Source of the DNA: CBDCUC01 sp965222485
GTDB lineage: Bacteria > Pseudomonadota > Alphaproteobacteria > Rhizobiales > Hyphomicrobiaceae
DNA: 15,228 nt
Assembly (NCBI GenBank): GCA_965222485.1
Contig: CBDCUC010000016.1
Coordinates: 1-15,228, forward strand
Direction: 5' to 3'
Shown here piece by piece: positions 7,898-15,078 of this stretch. A program made the position numbers and the translations under genes. Under the pieces are notes generated by a model, which saw only the letters and a list, made by a program, of their open reading frames with translations, searched no databases and had not been told where the DNA came from. Positions within the stretch are counted from its first letter, which is position 1, and the number at the start of each line of letters is the position of its first letter.

Positions 7898-8030
7898 AAG
7901 TGCATGCGCTCAACACAATTGTTGCATGCGAGCATGGCAGGCAGCGTGACACGGTGTGCGCTGCAAAAAGGCCCGGTATCGCGACAAAAACTGGGAATGT
8001 CCGGTCTACCCCCAGACGCGTTTCTCTGTG
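7898..8030. other. Gap between repeat copy 3 and the glycosyltransferase gene
   Basis: No gene, RNA or clear terminator is visible. A CCGGTCTAC string at about 8000 matches a piece of the repeat on the opposite strand but is too short to call another copy. Confidence 0.4.
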
Positions 8031-9326
8031 CTATTTGCTACCGGCTGAAATTGACGCGGTGGCCCACTTCTCGATTTGAAAGACCGCTTTCGCGACACCG
8101 TCCTCTGTTCTGATTTTTCGACCGATCTCGGCTGCAGCTTCTATAATATTCGAGTTCATTGTCGCCTCTTGCAACGCCACCACCAGCCTTTCAGCCCTCA
8201 ACTTCTTTTGTGGTATCGGCTTCGGCCCAGCACCGAGTTCGCGAACACGGTTGCCCCAGAATGGCTGGTCACCGAAAAAAGGAACCACAATGGAAGGCTT
8301 TCCAGCACGCAGACCGGCGGCGGTCGTGCCCGCGCCGCCATGGTGGACAACTCCTGCCATGCGCGGGAACAAATAGTCGTGTGGTGCGGCATCAATACTC
8401 AGAATCGATTCGGGAAGATCCGCTGCTTGAAGGCCGCCCCAGCCCTTCGCTATGATTCCGCGCAGTCCGGCCCTTTGCAGTGCCTCTACGGCGATCTTTG
8501 CTAACCGCTCGGGATGGCGTCCCGCCATGGACCCGAACCCGATGTAGACGGGCCGATCGCCTGAGTTGAGAAAGGCTCGGAGCCGATCTGGCGGCTCCCA
8601 ATCTTCACCTTCGTCCAGGAACCAATAGCCCGTTACAACCGCACTTTCAGGCCAATCGGAAGGACGCGGTAGCACGGCCTCACTAAAGGCGTGTAAAACC
8701 GGGATGTCGGTGCCGTTAGCAGACTTCAGCATATCGAGTCTTCTGAGTGCCGGCAGACCTATCTCATCGCGGAACTTTCGTGCATAGCGCCCCAGGAAGA
8801 TCCCGTGCAACCGATTGATCACATGATAACTCAATCGATTGTACCAACCGCCGAGTTTCCAACTCGGAAAAACCAGAAAGGGGTATGCGGAGGTCGGTAC
8901 GAACATTGGAATAGGCGTTGCGAGCGCGCAGTCTATGCCTAGTTTTTCGGCTATATGCGGAGCGGCACCGGCTTTCGCGTGGTAGAGAATATAGTCCGGG
9001 CGGAATTCCCTTGCGGCTTCCCAGCTCTCTCGCATTGCCGCCTCAGCCATAGGGCCGACCTGACGAGATAGCTTTATGTTCTGACGGATGATCTCGAACA
9101 AGTTGGTCGTGTTTTCGATCAACTCCTTGCCTTGCGGTGTATCGATGATCGCGAGCAAGTCGTCGTTCATGAAGCCGTATTCAAGCCCGTGGCTGCGCAC
9201 GAAGTCCTGAAAACGCTCGCTTGTGGCGAGCAGCACGCGGTGGCCTGCCGCCATCAACCCTTTGCCCAAGGCCACATAAGGTTGGACATCGCCGCGAGAA
9301 CCATAGGTTATGATCAAGATTCTCAT
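8031..9326 (-). CDS. GT1-family glycosyltransferase, sterol 3-beta-glucosyltransferase-like (UGT80 type)
   Basis: Protein of 431 aa, a normal length for a GT-B-fold family 1 enzyme. The N-terminal domain opens with MRILIITYGSRGDVQPYVAL, the acceptor-side signature of this family, with GSRGDVQP intact. The C-terminal donor domain carries PVYIGFGSMAG, PHDYLFPRMAGVVHHGGAGT and VPFFGDQPFWGNRV. The HHGGAGT block and the D-Q pair bind the UDP-sugar in known members. The closest named relatives by motif are fungal Atg26, plant UGT80 and many uncharacterised bacterial enzymes. The acceptor could be a sterol, hopanoid, carotenoid or other lipid and cannot be assigned here. No transmembrane segment or signal peptide is seen, and no pathway partner is adjacent. 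The ribosome binding site is weak (GAAG just before the ATG). The start is supported by the position of the family motif. Confidence 0.9.
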   Translation of the reverse strand: MRILIITYGSRGDVQPYVALGKGLMAAGHRVLLATSERFQDFVRSHGLEYGFMNDDLLAIIDTPQGKELIENTTNLFEIIRQNIKLSRQVGPMAEAAMRESWEAAREFRPDYILYHAKAGAAPHIAEKLGIDCALATPIPMFVPTSAYPFLVFPSWKLGGWYNRLSYHVINRLHGIFLGRYARKFRDEIGLPALRRLDMLKSANGTDIPVLHAFSEAVLPRPSDWPESAVVTGYWFLDEGEDWEPPDRLRAFLNSGDRPVYIGFGSMAGRHPERLAKIAVEALQRAGLRGIIAKGWGGLQAADLPESILSIDAAPHDYLFPRMAGVVHHGGAGTTAAGLRAGKPSIVVPFFGDQPFWGNRVRELGAGPKPIPQKKLRAERLVVALQEATMNSNIIEAAAEIGRKIRTEDGVAKAVFQIEKWATASISAGSK

Positions 9327-9748
9327 GGCTTCAGACTAACAGAAAATGGCGCTCGATGTCCGAGCAGGGTCATGGGCGGGCCATCACTAGCGTTCAGAAC
9401 CTTCCGGAGAACCCCCGATACCGACCGTCGGTGCGCCAATCCAGTAGCGTCAACGCGATACCCCCCAACTCCGGAAACTGCGCTGCACCGCAACGAAACG
9501 TCGGTCAGGGCCACAAGCGGCCTATGACAACCAAAGGCGTTTGACTGCATGGTAAACAGTTCTAGTGATAGGAATGGCTTGATCAGTTGCGAAATGTGCT
9601 GCAGCGCACCCTGCTTTAAATTAATTTTTGCAATAGACGACTGCTTTTTGCGGGACATCGCCTTCCCCGTCCGGAACATGTTCAATGGCAAGGTCAACCA
9701 ACACCGTGTAGGTGGCAACACAGGTCCGACAGATCGTGCGCTACACAT
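9327..9748. other. Gene-poor gap upstream of the glycosyltransferase gene
   Basis: Apart from repeat copy 4, nothing firm is seen in these 422 bases. A minus-strand frame stays open from an ATG at 9658, preceded by GGGGAAGG, to 9323, where its TGA overlaps the glycosyltransferase ATG as ATGA. Its predicted 111-residue product runs through the repeat and has no recognisable fold, so it is not annotated as a gene. Confidence 0.4.
9459..9522 (-). repeat. Dispersed repeat, copy 4 (inverted and shortened)
   Basis: Bases 9482-9502, read on the minus strand, are identical over 21 nt to 4009-4029 in copy 2. The match extends on one side with TGGCCC-like sequence and, after an apparent internal deletion of about 50 bases, on the other with AGTTTCCGG and GGGGTA. 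This copy is opposite in orientation to the other three. It lies just upstream of the glycosyltransferase gene. Confidence 0.6.
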
Positions 9749-10135
9749 TTAATACGGTATAACAGTGTAAATCCCGCCAGCCGCCGCCATGCCGACCGCC
9801 GTGACAATAACGGCTGGTAAAATAGCATCATTGGTCGGGTGGAACCATATGTAGACCAACGGAGCGTTGATAAGGAAACCACATAGCCAAAGCGCTTCAT
9901 TTCCCAAGCCGGCCAATCCTATTCCGTAACCTGTAAGACAAGCAGCCATACAGGCTGGAATCGCTCGGACTGCACTACTGCGCAGCAGCAGGTTGTAATC
10001 CTTTTGCGTCACGAATACCACATCGTTGCGGACCCACTGGGAGTAGTACACAATCAAACTCCAACAGATATAGAAGATGATGACTGGCAGCACCAGAATG
10101 AGCCAAGGGTAAAATAGAAGTGGGTTTGGAGACAT
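9749..10135 (-). CDS. Small integral membrane protein, about four transmembrane helices
   Basis: Protein of 128 aa starting at ATG 10135, with AAGG about 7 nt upstream. Hydrophobic segments lie at about residues 6-30 (FYPWLILVLPVIIFYICWSL), 57-75 (AIPACMAACLTGYGIGLAGL), 80-97 and 105-125. Between the first two is a polar stretch, QWVRNDVVFVTQKDYNLLLR. I do not recognise the family. The alternation of hydrophobic segments and charged loops, the plausible start and the absence of a competing frame favour a real gene. The neighbours (glycosyltransferase downstream on the same strand after 420 bases, IS relic upstream) give no hint of role. Confidence 0.65.
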   Translation of the reverse strand: MSPNPLLFYPWLILVLPVIIFYICWSLIVYYSQWVRNDVVFVTQKDYNLLLRSSAVRAIPACMAACLTGYGIGLAGLGNEALWLCGFLINAPLVYIWFHPTNDAILPAVIVTAVGMAAAGGIYTVIPY

Positions 10136-10185
10136 GCTTAGCCTTGATTGTGATGTGTTGAACTCAACGTAGTTGGCGTAACGCT

Positions 10186-10302
10186 CTAGTAATTGTTTCT
10201 ACGAATGGTCGCTGTTATCCCGTCCGAACCGCTCGCAAGCTTCACTTCAATCTCGCGCAAAAGCTTCAGGCAGTCCTCATCCGAATGCCGTTTCCGAGAC
10301 AT
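10186..10302 (-). pseudogene. IS3-family transposase OrfA, 5' fragment
   Basis: A 38-codon remnant starts at ATG 10302 with a strong AGGAGG ribosome binding site 6 nt upstream. The product begins MSRKRHSDEDCLKLLREIEV, the typical first helix of the helix-turn-helix OrfA of IS3-group elements, and should continue to about 90-100 residues. After GSDGITA the frame runs into unrelated residues and a TAG at 10188-10186. The rest of orfA, all of orfB and the distal terminal repeat are missing. It marks a past insertion and deletion between the membrane protein gene and the phosphorylase gene. Confidence 0.72.
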
Positions 10303-10385
10303 TGAAAACCTCCTAAACTGTTACCCAACTCTGGCACAATTTTAGGGGGCCGAGACAAGGGTACCGGTCTGTCCCAAGGTGTACA
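10186..10385 (-). mobile_element. Remnant of the left end of an IS3-family element
   Basis: The orfA fragment and about 80 bases of its leader survive. The outer end is guessed at 10385, because IS3-family elements begin with TG and the minus strand there reads TGTACACCTTGGGACAG. No matching right end or target duplication was found, so the boundary is uncertain. Confidence 0.4.
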
Positions 10386-10761
10386 ATGACTGTGTGGTGG
10401 TGATTGGTCACCTATCCATCACCCATTGCCGTGTACTGTGCATTGCCAGCGTTGCTTGTGGATAGGTATGGCGGATCCACGACAGACGCTTTCGGTTTTT
10501 CGTGACCTTGAACGACTAGGCGCATCGCAATCGCTTGCGGCTGCGAACAGGTCCAACCACCTCGTTAAGCTTCAACGTCACTTCAGTGAATCCACGCGCC
10601 CTCAAATGTTTTACGGGCTGGCGCAGGTGGACCTGCCCAATCTTTCTCCACGCTGCCTAAAAAATGACGGCGTTTCGTTGTGGCGTGGAACCGCAACTTG
10701 TGGCAACAGAGTTCTTTAGACAACACCGGTGCGTTGCTCATGGAGCGTAGACGAAACTAAG
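10386..10761. other. Gap upstream of the sugar phosphorylase gene
   Basis: A plus-strand frame from ATG 10468 to 10719 (83 codons, GGATAGGT just before the ATG) is open but shows no recognisable domain and is not called a gene. The promoter of the phosphorylase gene should lie here, but no clear -35/-10 pair was identified. Confidence 0.35.
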
Positions 10762-12504
10762 ATGAAAGAGACGATCGAAGAAAGCATCAATGCGCACCTC
10801 CTCGCCATCTATCCAGAGCACGACACCGAAACACTCACCGCGCGCCTCATCGAAACCTTTTGGCCAGACCGGGAGAAGTTGGCAGCGGCTCCGCGCGCGC
10901 CGAGCAACGCTCTTTGGAACGAGCAAGACAGCGTAGTTATTACATACGGCGACACGTTTCGCGACGGAAAGCGGCCACCACTTGATGTTCTGCGCGAATT
11001 TCTCGGCGAATATCTTGAGGGCACAATCACGGGCGTGCACATTCTGCCGTTCTACCCGTTTAGTTCGGATGATGGCTTTGCGGTGATCGATTACACCAAA
11101 GTTAACTCCATGCTCGGCGATTGGGAGCAGATCGAAACGATCGCAAATGACTTCAGGCTGATGGCTGACCTTGTGCTCAATCACGCATCGTCGCGCTGCG
11201 TATGGTTTGACCAATTTCGTGCGGGCAGGGCTCCGGGCCGGGATTATTTCGTAACAGCGGATCCGGAAGCTGACTTGTCTAAGGTCGTTCGCCCGCGCCC
11301 CTCCGAGTTGCTGAGGCCCGTTGAAACCAGTAACGGCTTGAAGCATGTCTGGTGCACATTCGGCCACGACCAGATCGACTTGAACTTTGCAAATCCAGAA
11401 GTACTGCTTGAATTCGCCCGCATCCTTCGCCTGTACGTCGACAAGGGCGTGCGCATTGTCCGGCTGGATGCCGTGGCATTCCTGTGGAAGGCGCCGAACT
11501 CAAGCTGCCTGCACTTGCCACAAACGCACGAACTGATCCGGCTGTTGCGCACACTTGCAAATTTCACCATCGAAGAAGTGGTGTTGCTGACCGAAACAAA
11601 CGTACCCAACCAGGAAAATCTCACTTATTTTGGAAATCAGAATGAAGCGCATGTCATTTATAATTTCTCCTTACCGCCGCTGATGGTGCACGCCCTGCTC
11701 GCAGGCACTTCCGATTATCTCAAAAGCTGGATGATGCGGATGCCGCCAGCCCCGGAAGGCTGCACGTACCTCAATTTTATCGCCGGACATGACGGCATCG
11801 GGATGCGCCCCGCGGACGGGCTTTTGCCTGAAGACGAGCGGGTGACGATGACCGAGGCAGTACAATCTTTTGGCGGGCTCGTCAGCACGCGGCCCGGACG
11901 CAAAGGCAATGTGCGCCCCTATGAACTCAACATCGCGTTGTTCGATGCATTGAAGGGAACTGTTAAAGGGCCCGACGCGTTTCAGATCAAGCGCTTCATA
12001 TGCTCGCAAGCTGTCATGATGGCGCTGGAAGGAATACCGGCATTTTACATTCACTCGCTGTTGGCGACAGAAAATGATTATAAGTTGCGCGAAATGCGGA
12101 ACCACAATCGCTCAATTAATCGCCACGCCTGGGACTACGATGAACTCCGCGGCTACTTGAACGATAAGACGTCGGCACACGCAATCGTATTTGAAGAAAC
12201 TGCGCGACTGATACGTATCCGCGCCGGTCAAAGCGCTTTCCACCCCAATGCCACGCAATTCACTTTGCAACTGGGATCACAACTACTCGGTTTCTGGCGT
12301 CAAAGCCGCGACCGCCGTCAATCGATATTCGTGATTGCAAACATGACCGATCGTGAGCAAACCTTCTCGCTTGCAAAACTCAACCTAATCAGTGGAGAAG
12401 GATGGAGTGACCTGCTTTCCGGCTGGATGGCCAACGACTTGTACGAAGACGTCTGCATCACGCCGTACCAATGCCTATGGCTAACCAATCGGACCAGAGC
12501 CTGA
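10762..12504 (+). CDS. GH13_18 sugar phosphorylase, probably glucosylglycerate phosphorylase
   Basis: Protein of 580 aa with the start taken at ATG 10762. Eleven upstream in-frame codons add nothing conserved, and the ribosome binding site is weak. The fold is that of the sucrose phosphorylase family: PFYPFSSDDGFAVIDYTKVN (region around the first barrel strands), MADLVLNHAS, then VRLDAVAFLWK with the likely nucleophile D236, LLTETN with the likely acid/base E278, and AGHDGIG with the transition-state aspartate D344. Family members cleave sucrose, sucrose 6'-phosphate, glucosylglycerol or glucosylglycerate with phosphate to give alpha-glucose 1-phosphate. The neighbouring glucosyl-3-phosphoglycerate synthase and phosphatase genes favour glucosylglycerate as substrate (inference from context). 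Cytoplasmic: no signal peptide. The gene ends 3 nt from the stop of the convergent synthase gene, with no terminator between them, so transcripts from the two sides probably overlap. Confidence 0.88.
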   Translation: MKETIEESINAHLLAIYPEHDTETLTARLIETFWPDREKLAAAPRAPSNALWNEQDSVVITYGDTFRDGKRPPLDVLREFLGEYLEGTITGVHILPFYPFSSDDGFAVIDYTKVNSMLGDWEQIETIANDFRLMADLVLNHASSRCVWFDQFRAGRAPGRDYFVTADPEADLSKVVRPRPSELLRPVETSNGLKHVWCTFGHDQIDLNFANPEVLLEFARILRLYVDKGVRIVRLDAVAFLWKAPNSSCLHLPQTHELIRLLRTLANFTIEEVVLLTETNVPNQENLTYFGNQNEAHVIYNFSLPPLMVHALLAGTSDYLKSWMMRMPPAPEGCTYLNFIAGHDGIGMRPADGLLPEDERVTMTEAVQSFGGLVSTRPGRKGNVRPYELNIALFDALKGTVKGPDAFQIKRFICSQAVMMALEGIPAFYIHSLLATENDYKLREMRNHNRSINRHAWDYDELRGYLNDKTSAHAIVFEETARLIRIRAGQSAFHPNATQFTLQLGSQLLGFWRQSRDRRQSIFVIANMTDREQTFSLAKLNLISGEGWSDLLSGWMANDLYEDVCITPYQCLWLTNRTRA

Positions 12505-12507
12505 TGA

Positions 12508-13725
12508 TCAGGTGTCGATTGCGTCCGCCATAACCGCCGCATTGAGCCTGTGGACGAAGTCCGGAACTGCATTGTGGATGCGGTTCCAACTGGGGATGAA
12601 TGGGACTTCCATAGGGTTTTCCAAAAAGACTTGACCGGCCTCAACGATATTTTTGGCGAAAAGCTCGACAGCCTGCTCCTCGGAATGACGGTCGAACGCC
12701 AATCCGTTTAGCGCTGCGTCATGGTAGTATGTTTCGATCAAGTCTAAGGCCGCCCTAAAGTATGTCGCCTTAAGCGTACGAAAAGTTTCGGAAGAAAACG
12801 TAATCCCATCTGCTGCGAGTTTCCTGTAAATCGCCTTGGCGATGTCCGTGGACATTCGCGACAACCCTGCTTGTGGATTGTCCTCTGACAATGGCTGGTG
12901 CTTGTGATCGTAATTGTCTGCAATGTCGACCTGACAAATGACCCTCGGGTTGAGATTGCGGCGCACTTCTGACAACACACCTATTTCCAATCCCCAGTCA
13001 GAAGGAATTCGCAAATCGGGTAGTGCGCTCGCACGCATCGCGAATTCGCCCGCCAAAGGATAACGGAATCCTTCCAGGTAATCGATGAACTCGTGTGGAC
13101 CGATCACTCTTCTGAGAGACCAAAGAAGCGGCGTGACCAGCAGCCGCGTAACGCGTCCGTTCATGGAGCCATCCGCCACGCGCGCGTAAAACCCTTTTGA
13201 AAAAATGTATGAGAAATGCGGGTTGGCAACGGGATAAATCAATCGCGCTAACATGCGACGATCGTAGGTTAGGATATCGCAGTCGTGCAGCGCCACGACA
13301 TCAATCCGGCGCAAGGACAGAATATAACCCATGCAGTACCATACGTTGCGTCCCTTGCCGGGTTCGCGCGGCGCAAGCCCGTGAGACTCCAGTTCCGCAT
13401 CGAGCGCTCGCAACCGTGGGCCGTCGTTCCAAAGGATATGGTGCTTTTGCGGAAGCCGGGAAAAGTATTCCTTGGCATGCGCAAATTCTTCAGCGCTAGC
13501 CCGATCGAGCCCGATAATTATGTCAGATATGTAGTTGACGGACTTGAGGTGCTCAACAATGCCTTCCAATGCCGGGCTTTGGAGTTCTGAATATAGAGAT
13601 GGGAGCAACAAGGCGATCGGACGCGTCGACGAAAACTCTGCAAGCTGCATCTCCAGCCGTTCAACCGGCATTTCGGCAAGGTCGTGCAGCGTCGCAATCG
13701 ACGCGTTTTGGTGAAAGTCGCCCAC
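12508..13725 (-). CDS. gpgS: Glucosyl-3-phosphoglycerate synthase (GT81-type)
   Basis: Protein of 405 aa with a GTG start at 13725. The start is fixed by a strong AAGGAGG 5 nt upstream and by direct abutment to the preceding stop (TAA then GTG). GT-A fold features are LLLPSLYSEL near the N terminus, VIGLDRA-like IIIGLDRA, and ALHDCDIL carrying the metal-binding D148-C149-D150. PLAGEFAMR, SDWGLEIGVL and NYDHKHQ follow as in the GpgS family. The length fits the bacterial and archaeal GpgS group. The reaction is transfer of glucose from an NDP-glucose to 3-phosphoglycerate, giving glucosyl-3-phosphoglycerate, the precursor of the compatible solute glucosylglycerate. The phosphatase for the next step is encoded immediately upstream in the same operon. 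A mannosyl donor cannot be fully excluded by sequence alone. Confidence 0.88.
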   Translation of the reverse strand: MGDFHQNASIATLHDLAEMPVERLEMQLAEFSSTRPIALLLPSLYSELQSPALEGIVEHLKSVNYISDIIIGLDRASAEEFAHAKEYFSRLPQKHHILWNDGPRLRALDAELESHGLAPREPGKGRNVWYCMGYILSLRRIDVVALHDCDILTYDRRMLARLIYPVANPHFSYIFSKGFYARVADGSMNGRVTRLLVTPLLWSLRRVIGPHEFIDYLEGFRYPLAGEFAMRASALPDLRIPSDWGLEIGVLSEVRRNLNPRVICQVDIADNYDHKHQPLSEDNPQAGLSRMSTDIAKAIYRKLAADGITFSSETFRTLKATYFRAALDLIETYYHDAALNGLAFDRHSEEQAVELFAKNIVEAGQVFLENPMEVPFIPSWNRIHNAVPDFVHRLNAAVMADAIDT

Positions 13726-14556
13726 TTATTCCTCCTTCGCTGTTCCAATTCTCAATCGATCGAGAAGATCGTTTACAGCGTTATTCCATCCCGTAGGACC
13801 CGTTTCACTCACTCGCACGATTCGGCCACGCCCCTCGCCCTGTAACTCCGGTATGTGTTTCCCATTTGGGTTAGCGATGATGAAGCCATAGTCCGCTGTC
13901 TCGATCATTTCCATATCGTTGGGTGCATCCCCCAACGCCGCAGTCCGAATAAGCTTGCCGGGCCAAAGTCGCTCATAGGCCGCCTCAAGCCGCTGCATCT
14001 GCGTGGCTTTATTGGCTCGACCGGAAATATGAAAGAAGCGTCCGCCTTGCAGCAGTTGTAAGCCCGCATCGTCAACAGCTTGTGAAAAGGCTGCAAGCTC
14101 GTCGTCCCGACCGGTCCATAGGCCCGGTTCGGAGTATTGTCGCTGCTTCGCCTTTTCTGCCGCACGCCGCTCCAGTCCTGTATGTTTCATGACATCATCT
14201 AAACTCATTGCGCTAAAGCCGATAAAGTAGCCTTGCCATTTTTGGTCGAATGCGGCCATCCGAGCCAAAATCTGCTGGTATGTCGGTCCAGGCTCAATTA
14301 CGGCGGCGGGAAACTGTTCGGCAACGCTGTCGGGAAACCAAATTCCACCACCGTTTTCGATAATGGCAGGCGCATGAAGCTCCATCGCGCGAACGATATC
14401 GCACACTTCTGCCGCAGTCTTACTCGTTGCTGCAATGACGGGCACGCCCGCATTACTGGCACGCGTCAATGCTGGCCGGGCGGCATCAAAGCTGTAGCTG
14501 TCGTGTTCAAGGAGCGTACCATCAAGGTCGGTGAAGATGAGAAGCTTCGTGATCAT
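13726..14556 (-). CDS. gpgP: Glucosyl/mannosyl-3-phosphoglycerate phosphatase (HAD superfamily)
   Basis: Protein of 276 aa starting at ATG 14556, the usual length for the MPGP family of HAD phosphatases. Motif I is FTDLDGTLL, with nucleophile D10 and acid/base D12. Motif II is AATSKT. The cap domain lies in the middle, including IIENGGGIWFP and YFIGFSAMS. Motifs III/IV are GRFFHISGRANK and ALGDAPNDMEMIETADYGF, which bind Mg. The enzyme removes phosphate from glucosyl-3-phosphoglycerate (or the mannosyl form) to yield the free solute. The adjacent gpgS favours the glucosyl substrate. It is the first gene of a two-gene minus-strand operon, with its stop codon touching the gpgS start codon. Upstream lies a 173-bp gap shared with a relic on the other strand. 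Confidence 0.88.
   Translation of the reverse strand: MITKLLIFTDLDGTLLEHDSYSFDAARPALTRASNAGVPVIAATSKTAAEVCDIVRAMELHAPAIIENGGGIWFPDSVAEQFPAAVIEPGPTYQQILARMAAFDQKWQGYFIGFSAMSLDDVMKHTGLERRAAEKAKQRQYSEPGLWTGRDDELAAFSQAVDDAGLQLLQGGRFFHISGRANKATQMQRLEAAYERLWPGKLIRTAALGDAPNDMEMIETADYGFIIANPNGKHIPELQGEGRGRIVRVSETGPTGWNNAVNDLLDRLRIGTAKEE
13731..13737 (-). promoter_or_regulatory. Ribosome binding site of gpgS inside the end of the phosphatase gene
   Basis: The minus strand reads AAGGAGGAATAAGTG. The Shine-Dalgarno core AAGGAGG also encodes the last residues of the phosphatase (Lys-Glu-Glu), TAA stops it, and GTG directly starts gpgS. The arrangement suggests coupled translation of the two enzymes. Confidence 0.85.
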
Positions 14557-14599
14557 GATAAAATGTTACCTGAACTAGGATTGGACCGTCTCGGGTCGT

Positions 14600-14605
14600 A
14601 GTATA
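14600..14605 (-). promoter_or_regulatory. Possible -10 element for the gpgP-gpgS operon
   Basis: TATACT on the minus strand lies about 45 nt upstream of the phosphatase ATG, within TTTATACTACG. No good -35 was found at 16-18 nt spacing, so the call is tentative. Confidence 0.25.
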
Positions 14606-14834
14606 AACTCCCGCTATTGCGCGATGCGCGAACCCTACGCAGAGCAAAATAGGAATTTTGATCCGAATTGTCCTCATACGCAGATCAACCTGCCGTGCGG
14701 AGTGAATTGCACGAACAGGCTTTCTCAAAATGATTGATGAGCTTGTTTTTCATGTACTCAACGTGGACCATGGTGATTGCCTTGTGGTTTTTGGCAAGCA
14801 CGACAACACCACCAAATTCTCCTTACTCATTGAC

Positions 14835-14846
14835 GGTGGCGCAAAG
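14835..14846 (+). repeat. Left arm of 12-bp perfect inverted repeat
   Basis: GGTGGCGCAAAG. Its reverse complement is at 14987-14998. This arm lies in the IDGGAK codons of the metallo-beta-lactamase-fold relic. Confidence 0.9.
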
Positions 14847-14986
14847 CGTCCACTATTGACGACATCAACGAGCCCGCCCAGGTGGTCGTTGCCGTAATGC
14901 GAGGCCACCATAAGGTCGATACGTGGCGTGCCATTTTCGGCTGGTCAGCCAGGTAGGCTCTCGAGTGTCGTTTCGATGCCGCGGCC

Positions 14987-14998
14987 CTTTGCGCCACC
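14987..14998 (-). repeat. Right arm of 12-bp perfect inverted repeat
   Basis: CTTTGCGCCACC on the plus strand pairs with 14835-14846. On the minus strand this arm encodes VVAQ at the end of a signal peptide, in a different gene remnant from the left arm. Confidence 0.9.
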
Positions 14999-15078
14999 AC
15001 AGACTGTGTGCCGATAATAATCAGCCCGACAACAATCAGTCCTCCAAAACGCCAACTCAATATGTTCTTAAACATCAC

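Larger units (their letters stand above)
14730..15017 (+). pseudogene. Metallo-beta-lactamase-fold gene relic containing an inverted segment
   Basis: From ATG 14730 the plus strand encodes VFHVLNVDHGDCLVVFG and then LLIDGGAK (codons 32-39), the first strands of ComEC-like metallo-beta-lactamase domains. The frame then runs into unrelated residues and stops at 14895-14897 (55 codons). On the minus strand at about 14850-14930, IDLMVASHYGNDHLGGLVDV matches the metal-binding motif (H..xDH) that should come next. Bases 14847-14986 lie between inverted 12-mers. If this segment is reversed on paper, the frame from ATG 14730 continues through GRGIETTLESLPG, one TGA, PAENGTPR, the SHYGNDHLGG motif and on to a TAA at 15015-15017. 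The rest of the domain is absent, so this is a relic in either orientation. The family assignment rests on motif recognition. Confidence 0.6.
14827..15075 (-). pseudogene. Signal-peptide-bearing gene remnant fused to foreign sequence
   Basis: The minus-strand frame starts at ATG 15075, or at the preceding GTG, with GAGAAG upstream. The first 29 residues look like a Sec signal peptide: MFKNILSWRF, a hydrophobic core GGLIVVGLIIIG, then SVVAQ. Immediately after VVAQ the sequence enters the segment that encodes the metallo-beta-lactamase motif in another frame, so the remaining residues (rich in R, S, T and W) are probably meaningless. The original mature protein is lost. Its identity cannot be told. 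Confidence 0.4.

Noticed and set aside
9323..9658. Minus-strand frame of 111 codons ending in an ATGA overlap with the glycosyltransferase start
   Set aside because: Start and overlap look attractive, but the frame runs through repeat copy 4 and encodes no recognisable fold. It was kept only as a note in the gap entry.
10468..10719. Plus-strand frame of 83 codons before the phosphorylase gene
   Set aside because: No domain or conserved motif is recognised, and it sits in a region with an IS remnant. It is not strong enough to call.
10728..10755. Possible fifth repeat copy (CCGGTGC and GAGCGTAGAC near the phosphorylase start)
   Set aside because: Only two short blocks match and the spacing differs, so chance is likely.
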